From an uncultured Lutimaribacter sp. (GTDB lineage Bacteria > Pseudomonadota > Alphaproteobacteria > Rhodobacterales > Rhodobacteraceae): DNA of 63,608 nt. Made by a program: the position numbers and the translations under genes. How positions within the stretch are numbered: position 1 is the stretch's first letter; each line of letters begins with the position of its first letter. Shown here piece after piece: positions 45,068 through 53,169 of this stretch. The stretch spans positions 1 through 63,608 of the forward strand of contig CAJXSO010000014.1 in the NCBI GenBank assembly GCA_913061505.1. Reading direction: 5' to 3'. Under the pieces are notes generated by a model. The model searched no databases, had not been told where the DNA came from, and worked only from the letters and a program-made list of their open reading frames with translations.

Positions 45068-46951
45068 ATGGGCTTTGCATCTATCGCAGATACGGTTGCC
45101 ATCGAAAACGAAATGCCATGGTCGGCCCGCGAGGTGCCGGTGACGCTGAACCAGATGCTGGCACGCACAGCGCAACAGCATGGGGCGCGCAATGCGATCA
45201 GCTTTCAGCTGCTTTCTGGCCCCACCGACAAGGCCGAAACCCTCACATGGGCCGAGCTTTACGCCCGCACCTGCCAGGCGGCAAACCTGTTTCGCAGCCT
45301 TGGTGTGGGCGAGGGCGATGTTGTGGCCATGGTCATGCCCAACTGCAATGAAACCGCGCTGACGCTTTTGGGCGGGGCGATTGCGGGCATTGTAAACCCC
45401 ATTAACCCGCTGCTCGAGCCGGAACAAATTGCCGCAATATTGCGCGAAACAAAAGCCAAGGTGGTGGTCACGCTCAAGGCTTTTCCAAAAACCGATGTTG
45501 GCCAAAAAACCAAAGAGGCCGTGCGCCACGCCCCCGGTGTGACCCATGTGCTAGAGGTGGATTTAAACCGCTACCTGACACCGCCGAAATCGTGGATTGT
45601 GCCCCTTGTGCGCCCCAAAAACGATGGCGCGGCCCATGCCACCTATCTGGATTTCAACAAAGAGCTGCGCCGCCACCCGCGCGAGCTGGCCTTTGCCGAC
45701 AGCACCGAAGATCGGGTGGCGGCCTATTTCCACACCGGCGGCACCACCGGCATGCCCAAGGTGGCCCAACACCGCTATTCGGGTATTATCTATAATGGCT
45801 GGCTGGGGGGCACGCTGCTTTACACCCCCGAAGATAACGTGATTTGCCCGCTGCCGCTGTTTCATGTGTTTGCCTGCCATGTGATCTTGATGGCCTGTAT
45901 CTATTCGGGGGCGCATGTGGTGTTTCCAACGCCTGCGGGCTATCGCGGCGAGGGGGTTTTTGACAATTTCTGGAAGCTGGTCGAGCGCTGGAAAATCAGC
46001 TTTATCATCACCGTGCCCACCGCCATTTCCGCGCTGATGCAGCGCCCGGTTGATGCGGATGTGTCTACCGTGAAAACCTCGTTTTCCGGCTCGGCGCCGC
46101 TGCCTTTGGAATTGTTCAAGCGCTTTGAAAGCGCCACAGATGTCACCATCGTCGAGGGCTATGGCCTGACCGAGGCCACCTGCCTTGTCACCGTGAACCC
46201 GGTGGAGGGGCAGAAAAAGGTGGGCTCGGTTGGCATTCGCTTCCCCTATACGGATGTGCGCGTGTTCAAAGAGGTAGATGGCGCGCCGGTGGAATGCGGC
46301 ACCGACGAGATTGGCGAGATCTGCATCTCTAGCCCCGGTGTATTTGCCGGCAACACCTATACCGAGGCCGATAAAAACGCCAAACTGTATCACCATGGCA
46401 AATATCTGCGCACCGGCGATCTGGGGCGTATCGATGCCGATCAATACCTGTGGATCACGGGCCGCGCCAAAGATTTGATCATCCGGGGCGGGCATAATAT
46501 CGACCCTGCCGAGATTGAAGAGGCGTTGTTGATGCACCCCGATGTGGCCTTTGCCGGCGCCATTGGCCAGCCCGATGCCCATGCCGGCGAAATTCCCTGC
46601 GCCTATGTCGAGCTGGTGGCAGGTGCCACCGTCACCGCAGCCGAGCTCGAGGCGCATTGCCGCACCAATGTGCACGAGCGCGCAGCCCAGCCCAAATATA
46701 TCGAGGTGCTGGGCGAGCTGCCGAAAACCGCCGTAGGCAAGGTGTTCAAGCCCGATCTGCGCAAGCGCGCCATCACCCGCATTTACAATGCCGCCCTGGC
46801 CGAGGCGGGGCTGAATGCGCAGGTGGTTTCGGTGATCGATGATAAAAAACGTGGGCTGGTGGCCCAAATCGGCCGCACCGGCGTGCTGCATGACGACGAG
46901 GTGGGCCATGTGCTGGGCGCCTTCACCCGCCCGTGGGACTGGGCCGAATAG
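45068..46951 (+). CDS. Acyl-CoA synthetase (AMP-forming)
   Basis: 627 residues of the adenylate-forming family. The P-loop-like motif is YFHTGGTTGMPK, followed by EGYGLTEATC, YLRTGDLGRID, and the C-terminal lysine motif PKTAVGKVFK. The N-terminal IENEMPWSAREVP is distinctive but I do not know a substrate from it; fatty or aromatic acids are possible. GGGGAGG at 45055-45061 supports the ATG at 45068. Confidence 0.9.
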   Translation: MGFASIADTVAIENEMPWSAREVPVTLNQMLARTAQQHGARNAISFQLLSGPTDKAETLTWAELYARTCQAANLFRSLGVGEGDVVAMVMPNCNETALTLLGGAIAGIVNPINPLLEPEQIAAILRETKAKVVVTLKAFPKTDVGQKTKEAVRHAPGVTHVLEVDLNRYLTPPKSWIVPLVRPKNDGAAHATYLDFNKELRRHPRELAFADSTEDRVAAYFHTGGTTGMPKVAQHRYSGIIYNGWLGGTLLYTPEDNVICPLPLFHVFACHVILMACIYSGAHVVFPTPAGYRGEGVFDNFWKLVERWKISFIITVPTAISALMQRPVDADVSTVKTSFSGSAPLPLELFKRFESATDVTIVEGYGLTEATCLVTVNPVEGQKKVGSVGIRFPYTDVRVFKEVDGAPVECGTDEIGEICISSPGVFAGNTYTEADKNAKLYHHGKYLRTGDLGRIDADQYLWITGRAKDLIIRGGHNIDPAEIEEALLMHPDVAFAGAIGQPDAHAGEIPCAYVELVAGATVTAAELEAHCRTNVHERAAQPKYIEVLGELPKTAVGKVFKPDLRKRAITRIYNAALAEAGLNAQVVSVIDDKKRGLVAQIGRTGVLHDDEVGHVLGAFTRPWDWAE

Positions 46952-46962
46952 GCCCTGCCATT

Positions 46963-47574
46963 TCAGGCGGCAGCGGCCGGGCCGAAAAAGCTGGTATGGT
47001 CCATAAACCCGGCCAAACCAGCCGCGGTCATCATCGCCAGATCTTGGGGCTTTGTGCCGATCAAGACAACCGCGGCGCCGGGCAGGCGCTGCGGGGCCAG
47101 GGCCGCGCGCAGGGCCTGTGCTTTGTCTTGCCAAGGCGCGGTATCGGCGGGCATTTGGCCCGCTGCGGCAAAGGGCAGGGCGGTTTCGTGGCGCAATTCA
47201 TCCAAAAACGCGGCGCTATCCTCGCCACAGGGGGCCAGTGCCAATAACGCGCATCCGCGCAGCGGTGCCAGATATTGGCGCAAGGCGCGCGGCAGTTCCA
47301 GCCGCCGCTTCAGCCGCAGCCCCAGCCCATCGGGGGTAAAGAGCAGCCCCGCCGGGTCGCGCCCGGCGATGCGGTGCAGCGCGGCATAGGTGGCATAGGG
47401 CATGCCCAGCTCGCCCGCGCGCGCCATATGATAGCGCACCATCTGCACCGAGGGTTGGCGCCCCGCCTGCTGCTTGGCCTGGCGCCAGGCATAGCTGCGC
47501 CAGGCCAGATCTGGCTGGGTTTGGCTGTTATGGCCTATACCAAAATTGGGGCCAAAATCGGGGGTGCCGGGCAT
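46963..47574 (-). CDS. Unrecognised protein, 203 aa
   Basis: Starts MPGTPDFGPNFGIGHNSQTQ (47574). Contains a basic amphipathic region (RSYAWRQAKQQAGRQPSVQMVRYHMARA), a middle part LLFTPDGLGLRLKRRLELP that looks like a helical linker, and a C-terminal part with alternating strand and helix (CALLALAPCGEDSAAFLDEL, GAAVVLIGTKPQDLAMMTAAG). No signal or membrane helix. I recognise no family. It is convergent with the acyl-CoA synthetase, eleven bases apart. Confidence 0.7.
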   Translation of the reverse strand: MPGTPDFGPNFGIGHNSQTQPDLAWRSYAWRQAKQQAGRQPSVQMVRYHMARAGELGMPYATYAALHRIAGRDPAGLLFTPDGLGLRLKRRLELPRALRQYLAPLRGCALLALAPCGEDSAAFLDELRHETALPFAAAGQMPADTAPWQDKAQALRAALAPQRLPGAAVVLIGTKPQDLAMMTAAGLAGFMDHTSFFGPAAAA

Positions 47575-47656
47575 GGGGCATCCTTGTTGCACAGGCCTCA
47601 AGAACGCCTTGGTTTGGGCTGCAAGGCAAGTGTTTTCTTGCAGCCCAAAGGCGGGG

Positions 47657-48583
47657 TTAGCCCATCATGAATTGATAGCTTGCCGGCACATAGTGAAAAC
47701 CATCGCCGCGGGTTTGCACAAACCCGATGCCGGGGAAGGGCATGTGATAGCCGATAAAGGGTATTTTATCGGCGGCCATCATATCTAACAGGCGGCGGCG
47801 GGTGGCGGCGGCTTGTGCCTTGTCGCGGTCGAATTTCACCTCCCAGTCGGGATAGGCCAGCGACCAGACATAGTGGTTGGCAAAATCAGCGCCTAGCACC
47901 AGCTGCTGGCCATCGCTTTCGATCATATAGGTCATATGCCCGGCGGTGTGGCCGGCTGCCAGCATGGCGGTCACGCCGCTGGCGACGCTGGCGTTGTCAT
48001 CCAGCATTTGCATCCGTTCGGCCAAGGGGCGCACGTTTTTCTCGAACCCCTCGTTGCCGGCCATATCCCATGCGTCAAATTCGATGGCGCCGGTGGCATA
48101 GCTGGCATTGGCAAAGGTGGGGGCGCCATCGCTCATCAGCCCACCGATGTGATCGCCATGCATATGGGTGATCACCACGGTATCAATCTGCTCGGGGCTG
48201 TAGCCCGCGGCCTGCAGCGCGGCGCTGGTGCCTGCGCCGTTTAGGCCGGTATCAAACAAGATCAGCTGGCTGCCGGTGTTCACCACGGTGGGCGTAAAGA
48301 AAAACTGCGCCCGGTCGGTGGGGATCATCGCGCTGGCCGAGGCATTGGCGAACTCGTCGGCGCTGACATTCATGCCAAAGATGGTTTGCGGGTCTGGCAC
48401 GGTGCGGGTGCCTGCCAGCAGCGTGGTTACTTCGAAGCTGCCCAGTTTGATGCGGTTGAAGGGGGCGGTTTTGGCGCCCATCATTTCGGCTGCGGCCAGG
48501 GCCGGGCTGGCCAGGGCGGCACCCAGGGGCAGGCTGGCGGCACCTGCCAACAGGCTGCGGCGGTTCAGGGTGGGGGTGGTCAT
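47657..48583 (-). CDS. Exported metallo-beta-lactamase-fold hydrolase
   Basis: 308 residues. The N terminus NRRSLLAGAASLPLGAALASPALAA is a twin-arginine-type signal. Metal ligands are canonical: VVITHMHGDHIGG (HxHxDH), AAGHTAGHM, and LVLGADFANH plus GYHMPFPG. The group resembles the AttM/quorum-quenching and general MBL hydrolases. GGAGA is nine bases before the ATG at 48583. Substrate unknown. Confidence 0.85.
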   Translation of the reverse strand: MTTPTLNRRSLLAGAASLPLGAALASPALAAAEMMGAKTAPFNRIKLGSFEVTTLLAGTRTVPDPQTIFGMNVSADEFANASASAMIPTDRAQFFFTPTVVNTGSQLILFDTGLNGAGTSAALQAAGYSPEQIDTVVITHMHGDHIGGLMSDGAPTFANASYATGAIEFDAWDMAGNEGFEKNVRPLAERMQMLDDNASVASGVTAMLAAGHTAGHMTYMIESDGQQLVLGADFANHYVWSLAYPDWEVKFDRDKAQAAATRRRLLDMMAADKIPFIGYHMPFPGIGFVQTRGDGFHYVPASYQFMMG

Positions 48584-48754
48584 GCGTGCTCTCCATCTGG
48601 GGTGGCGCGAAACACCAGCGCCATAAGGGTGTGGTAGGGCAAAACTACAACCTGTCCACGAAGTTTTTTCATTTTCACGCGCAGTTGATGGGCCTGCGCT
48701 TTCTGGACAAATCCCCGCCCATGTGACACATGGCGCTGGACCAAGGAGCATCCC

Positions 48755-50080
48755 ATGACCACCACCCGTTTCGCCCCGTCGCCTACAGGCTATATCCATG
48801 TGGGCAATCTGCGCACCGCGCTGATGAATTACCTGATTGCCCGCAAGGCGGGTGGCACGTTTATTCTGCGCATCGATGACACCGACCAAGAGCGCTCGAA
48901 ACAGGAATATATCGACCAGATCCAACGCGATCTGGAATGGTTGGGCCTGACGTGGGATCGCATTGAATACCAGTCTAAACGCCTGGATCGCTATGCGGAT
49001 GCGGCCGAGAAACTGCGCCAGATGGGTCGGTTTTACGAGGCATTCGAAACCCCGACCGAGCTGGATTTGAAGCGCAAGAAACAGCTGAATATGGGCAAGC
49101 CCCCGGTTTATGACCGCGCGGCCCTGGCGCTGAGCGCAGATGAAAAAGCCGCATTGCGCGATCAGCGTGGCCCCGGCGTGTGGCGCTTTATGCTGGATCA
49201 GCAGCGCATCGACTGGCGCGATGGTATTCTGGGCGATATCTCGATCGATGCGGCCAGCGTATCTGACCCGGTATTGATCCGGGCCGATGGGCAGGTTCTA
49301 TACACGCTGGCATCGGTTGTGGATGACACGGAGATGGGTGTCAGCAATGTTGTGCGTGGCTCGGATCACGTGACCAACACCGCCACCCAAATTCAGATCA
49401 TTCAGGCGCTGGGCGGCACGGTGCCCGCCTTTGCCCACCATTCGCTGTTGACCGGCCCGCAGGGCGAGGCGCTATCGAAACGGCTGGGCGCGCTTTCGAT
49501 CAAGGATCTGCGCGCCCAAGGGGTCGAGCCATGGGCGCTTTTGTCGCTGATGGCGCGGCTAGGCTCGGCCGATCCGGTCGAGCTGCAAACCAGCCTGGAA
49601 GATCTGGCCGCAGGGTTTGACATCACCCGCTTTGGCGCCGCCCCCACCAAATTTGACGAAAAAGACCTGTATCCGCTGACAGCCACCTATCTGCAGGGCC
49701 TCGATTTCGCCGCGATGGCCGACGAGATTGCCGCATTGGGCGTGCCGGCGGATCTGGCCGCGCAGTTTTGGCAAGTGATGCGCGACAATATCACCACCCG
49801 CGCAGATCTGGCGCCGTGGTGGGCGCTGTGCCGCGATGGCGCCCAGCCCGTTATCGCCGAAGACGACCGCGCATTTGTGGCCCAGGCCATGGCCCTCTTG
49901 CCCGAAGGCCCGTTTGACGCGGGCACATGGGGCGCTTGGACCGCAGCGGTGAAAGAGGCGACAGGGCGCAAGGGCAAGGCGCTGTTCATGCCGCTGCGCC
50001 TGGCGCTGACGGGGCAGGCCAGCGGCCCCAATATGGGCGATCTGATGCCCTTGCTGCAAAAGATCCCGGGGCGGGGCTAA
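48755..50080 (+). CDS. gltX: Glutamate--tRNA ligase
   Basis: 441 residues, class I synthetase. The HIGH-type motif is HVGNLRTAL at residues 16-24 and the KMSKS-type loop is ALSKRLGAL. FAPSPTGYIHVG at the start is diagnostic. Many alphaproteobacteria have two gltX genes, and one may charge tRNA-Gln with glutamate; which type this is cannot be settled here. Its last four bases overlap the convergent neighbour. Confidence 0.93.
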   Translation: MTTTRFAPSPTGYIHVGNLRTALMNYLIARKAGGTFILRIDDTDQERSKQEYIDQIQRDLEWLGLTWDRIEYQSKRLDRYADAAEKLRQMGRFYEAFETPTELDLKRKKQLNMGKPPVYDRAALALSADEKAALRDQRGPGVWRFMLDQQRIDWRDGILGDISIDAASVSDPVLIRADGQVLYTLASVVDDTEMGVSNVVRGSDHVTNTATQIQIIQALGGTVPAFAHHSLLTGPQGEALSKRLGALSIKDLRAQGVEPWALLSLMARLGSADPVELQTSLEDLAAGFDITRFGAAPTKFDEKDLYPLTATYLQGLDFAAMADEIAALGVPADLAAQFWQVMRDNITTRADLAPWWALCRDGAQPVIAEDDRAFVAQAMALLPEGPFDAGTWGAWTAAVKEATGRKGKALFMPLRLALTGQASGPNMGDLMPLLQKIPGRG

Positions 50081-50685
50081 ACCACCCGGCTTTGCACGAT
50101 CCGCTGCGCCATCTCTGGCGTGGCGGGAATGATCTGCGCGCCCAAATCGGCCAAAGCGCGATCAACCATGCGCCGTTCTGCCGCCTGCAAGCTTTGGTGG
50201 CGGGGGTAGATCGGCGCCTTGCGATCATCCAGCACCGGGGCATCCCAGCCATCGGTGCTGGCCAGAAACCGCGCCACGCCATCTGTGCCAAATTCGGCCA
50301 GATAGCCCTGCAAAACCACATCCACATAGCTTAGCAAAATGGGGTTTTCCTCTGTGGGTGCGTGATGGGCGCCTGCGGGAATGGCGTAGATGGCAATTTC
50401 CGGGCGGTGGGGCAGGGGGTGGGTGATGTGATCTGATACCGGCACGCGGGCATAGGCATGTTCGCGCTGGTCCAGCGCGTGCCAACTGCCTTGCGGCACC
50501 GGGGCGATCAGCCCCTCGATTTCTGCCGTTGGGTGGGGCAGGGCGGTAAGATAGGCAATGGGGCGCGCGGCGGTTGCGCGCCAGGCCCGGCGCCAGCCCT
50601 TGGCGGTGGCGCGGTGGGCATCGTGAAAAACATGGGTTTTTCGATTTACCAGCGACCCATAGCCAAAGAAAAATGCATCTTGCAT
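50077..50685 (-). CDS. Gamma-glutamylcyclotransferase-like protein
   Basis: 202 residues. FGYGSLV at residues 7-13 is the phosphate/glutamyl-binding loop of the GGCT/ChaC fold and DQREHAYARV carries the expected catalytic glutamate. It may release 5-oxoproline from gamma-glutamyl peptides such as glutathione. The start is divergent from the Rrf2-type regulator, sharing a gap with an FNR-type box centred 27 bases upstream of its ATG. Confidence 0.8.
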   Translation of the reverse strand: MQDAFFFGYGSLVNRKTHVFHDAHRATAKGWRRAWRATAARPIAYLTALPHPTAEIEGLIAPVPQGSWHALDQREHAYARVPVSDHITHPLPHRPEIAIYAIPAGAHHAPTEENPILLSYVDVVLQGYLAEFGTDGVARFLASTDGWDAPVLDDRKAPIYPRHQSLQAAERRMVDRALADLGAQIIPATPEMAQRIVQSRVV

Positions 50686-50704
50686 GCAACAAACCCCCCG
50701 TTGA

Positions 50705-50718
50705 TTGACATAGGTCAA
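50705..50718. promoter_or_regulatory. FNR/Dnr-type palindrome between GGCT-like and nsrR-like genes
   Basis: TTGAC-ATAG-GTCAA, a perfect 5-4-5 palindrome in the 93-base divergent gap. Matches the FNR/Dnr/NnrR box class and the box before coxB at 13 of 14 positions. It could serve either gene. Confidence 0.6.
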
Positions 50719-50778
50719 TCCGCCCCCACAGCGCAATTGCCATGATCTTAGCCAGTGATTCGATCAAAGGACAGAGCA

Positions 50779-51243
50779 TTGCGCATCACCAAACGCACAA
50801 ACCTTGCCATTCGGGTATTGATGTTTTGCGGTGTGAACCAAGGGCGGCTTGTCACCAAAGCCGAGATCGCCGAACGCTGCAACACCTCGGAAAACCATCT
50901 GGCGCAGGTGATCAACCAACTGGGGCAAATGGGCTTTTTAAGCACCCATCGTGGGCGCAACGGGGGCATCGCCCTGGCCCGCGATATGGCCGATATCAAT
51001 ATTGGCGATGTGTTTCGCCGCCTGGAATCAACAGTGCCCCTGACCGAATGTTTCGCAGATGCCGAAAACACCTGCCCGCTGGTTGGGGCCTGCCGGCTGC
51101 GTGTGGCCATCGCCGATGCCGCCGAGGCGTTTTATACCCAGCTTGAAGATGTATCTTTGGCGGGGTTGGTCTGTGACAATGACCCGCTGGCCAGCCTATT
51201 GGGCGCACCTGCCTGCCACATGCGCCCGCAGGCCGCCCATTAA
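50779..51243 (+). CDS. Rrf2-family regulator, NsrR type
   Basis: 154 residues. A winged helix (RITKRTNLAIRVLMFC to LGQMGFLSTHRGRNGGIAL) is followed by three cysteines in CFADAENTCPLVGAC, spaced C-x7-C-x5-C as in Bacillus NsrR, a [4Fe-4S] nitric oxide sensor. I choose the TTG start at 50779 because AAAGGA lies seven bases upstream; no ATG fits as well. Its promoter gap has an FNR/Dnr-type box, in keeping with an NO or oxygen link. Confidence 0.85.
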   Translation: MRITKRTNLAIRVLMFCGVNQGRLVTKAEIAERCNTSENHLAQVINQLGQMGFLSTHRGRNGGIALARDMADINIGDVFRRLESTVPLTECFADAENTCPLVGACRLRVAIADAAEAFYTQLEDVSLAGLVCDNDPLASLLGAPACHMRPQAAH

Positions 51244-51324
51244 GGTGGCCCCAGCGGCTGCTTGCGACCTGATCGGCGAAAAACGACCTCTTGTCTACAG
51301 CAAGCGACTGCGCTAATGCTGGGG

Positions 51325-51475
51325 AACAACGTGGGAGAACCGGTTCATCCGGTGCCGAAGGAGCAACCGCCCCGGAAACTCTCAGGCCAAAGGGACCGCG
51401 TTGTGACCAAGACTCTGGAGAGTGGCGCAAAAGCGCCCGCCGAAGGGATAGCGATCTCAGGCAAAAGGACAGAGG
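51325..51475 (+). promoter_or_regulatory. Tandem glycine riboswitch before gcvT
   Basis: Two aptamers in the 318-base gap before gcvT. In the first, ACAACG (51325-51330) pairs with CGTTGT (51398-51403), enclosing GGGAGA, GCCGAAGGAGCAA and AACTCTCAGGCCAAAGGGACC. In the second, CTCTG (51412-51416) pairs with CAGAG (51469-51473), enclosing GCCGAAGGGATA and ATCTCAGGCAAAAGGACAG. These are the conserved glycine aptamer cores. Glycine binding should switch on the glycine cleavage genes. The remainder of the gap shows no other element. Confidence 0.95.
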
Positions 51476-51561
51476 GGGCATCAAACGCGCCGACATGCGG
51501 CGCCCAATGATGCCCGGCCAGTTTTCATGAAAGGCCGCGCCCAACACGGGGGGATGGCCCT

Positions 51562-52689
51562 ATGACAGAAAACCAGCGCCTGCCGCTGCACCAGTTTCAC
51601 ATCGATCACGGCGCCAAAATGGTGCCCTTTGCAGGCTATGACATGCCCGTTCAATATAGCGCAGGCGTGATGGCCGAACATGCCCATACCCGCACCGCGG
51701 CGGGGCTGTTTGATGTGTCGCATATGGGGCAGGTGGTGCTGCGCGGCGCCGATTACGCAACGCTTGCCGCGGCGCTGGAAACGCTGGTACCGGTCGATGT
51801 GGTGGGGCTGGCCGAAGGGCGCCAGCGCTACGCGCTTTTCACCACGCCGCAGGGCGGTATCAGCGATGATCTGATGTTTGCCAACCGGGGCGATCATATT
51901 TTCATGGTGGTCAATGCGGCCTGCAAAGCGGCTGATCTGGCCCATATGCAGGCGCATCTGGCGCCCATGGGCGTGTCTGTCGAGCTGCTGCAAACCCGCG
52001 CCTTGCTGGCGCTGCAGGGCCCGCGTGCGGGCGATGTTTTGGCGATGCTTGACCCGGCTGCCGCTTTGATGCGCTTTATGGATGTGGCCGATCTGTGCCT
52101 GGGCGGTGTGGGCGTGTGGGCCTCGCGTTCGGGCTATACGGGCGAGGATGGTTTTGAATTGTCGGTGCCCGCCGATCAGGCGCAGGCCTTGGCGCAGATC
52201 TTGATGGAAAATGCCGATGTGGCGCTGGTGGGGCTTGGCGCCCGCGATTCCCTGCGGCTCGAGGCGGGTCTGTGCCTATATGGCCATGATATCACCACCC
52301 AAACCACCCCGGTCGAGGCCGGTTTGGGCTGGGCCATTCAGAAAACGCGCCGCTTGGGTGGCGCGCGCGCGGGCGGTTTTCCGGGGGCCGATATTATTTT
52401 GGCCCAGATCGAAAATGGCGCCCCCCGTGCCCGGGTGGGCCTGCGCCCCGAGGGCCGCGCGCCGATGCGCGAGGGGGTGGTGCTTTTTGCCTGCGAGACA
52501 GGGGATGCGCCCATTGGGCAGATCACCTCGGGCGGGTTTGGCCCCAGCCTGGGCGGGCCTGTGGCCATGGGCTATGTGCCCCGCGACTATGCCACGCCCG
52601 GCACCCGGCTATGGGGCGAATTGCGCGGCAAGCGCCTGCCCCTGACGGTGGAGGCCCTGCCCTTTATTCCTGCCAATTTTAAACGCTGA
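51562..52689 (+). CDS. gcvT: Glycine cleavage system T protein (aminomethyltransferase)
   Basis: 375 residues. Transfers the methylene group from lipoyl-H protein to THF, releasing ammonia. The start LPLHQFHIDHGAKMVPFAGYDMPVQY, read in two parts, is typical; VSHMGQVVLRG and SRSGYTGEDGFELSVP are further signatures, and the aspartate needed for catalysis is in the first third. First structural gene after the glycine riboswitch, followed by gcvH and gcvP. Confidence 0.97.
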   Translation: MTENQRLPLHQFHIDHGAKMVPFAGYDMPVQYSAGVMAEHAHTRTAAGLFDVSHMGQVVLRGADYATLAAALETLVPVDVVGLAEGRQRYALFTTPQGGISDDLMFANRGDHIFMVVNAACKAADLAHMQAHLAPMGVSVELLQTRALLALQGPRAGDVLAMLDPAAALMRFMDVADLCLGGVGVWASRSGYTGEDGFELSVPADQAQALAQILMENADVALVGLGARDSLRLEAGLCLYGHDITTQTTPVEAGLGWAIQKTRRLGGARAGGFPGADIILAQIENGAPRARVGLRPEGRAPMREGVVLFACETGDAPIGQITSGGFGPSLGGPVAMGYVPRDYATPGTRLWGELRGKRLPLTVEALPFIPANFKR

Positions 52690-52707
52690 AACAGAAGGAC
52701 TGAAGCG

Positions 52708-53067
52708 ATGAAATATACCGAAGATCACGAATGGCTGCGCGTCGATGGCGATGTGGTGGTGGTTGGCATCACCGAACACGCCTCGACCCAGCTGGGCGAT
52801 GTGGTGTTTGTGGAACTGCCCGAAGTGGGCACGATGGTGGCCGCGGGCGACGAGATTGTGGTGATCGAAAGCGTCAAGGCAGCCTCGGATATCGTGGCGC
52901 CGCTGGATGGCGAGATTGTTGCCGTGAACGACACGCTGGCCGATGAGCCCGGCAAGGTAAACGAAGACCCGCTGGGCGCGGCATGGTTTTTCAAGATGAA
53001 AGTCGATGATCTCAGTGCGCTCGATGATTTCATGGACGAAGACGCCTATGCCGATCTGGTAAGCTAG
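52708..53067 (+). CDS. gcvH: Glycine cleavage system H protein
   Basis: 119 residues. Carries the aminomethyl group on lipoate. The lipoyl lysine is K57 in VIESVKAASD, and the segment TEDHEWLRVDGD opens the domain. Normal length. Followed by a 15-bp tandem duplication before gcvP. Confidence 0.97.
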   Translation: MKYTEDHEWLRVDGDVVVVGITEHASTQLGDVVFVELPEVGTMVAAGDEIVVIESVKAASDIVAPLDGEIVAVNDTLADEPGKVNEDPLGAAWFFKMKVDDLSALDDFMDEDAYADLVS

Positions 53068-53078
53068 GCCCAGCCCGG

Positions 53079-53108
53079 CCCCATAGCCTATTGCCCCATA
53101 GCCTATTG
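53079..53108 (+). repeat. Tandem 15-bp repeat between gcvH and gcvP
   Basis: CCCCATAGCCTATTG occurs twice with no gap (53079-53093 and 53094-53108), 11 bases after the gcvH stop. It looks like a recent duplication in non-coding sequence. Confidence 0.9.
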
Positions 53109-53169
53109 CACCTGACCCGGGCGGCCGCTGGCCTATGCCCCGCAGCCCCCGCCAACAACGGAGCGTTCC

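Noticed and set aside
45563-47134. Long minus-strand open frame opposite the acyl-CoA synthetase
   Set aside because: The plus strand has all adenylate-forming motifs; the antisense product shows none and is low in complexity.
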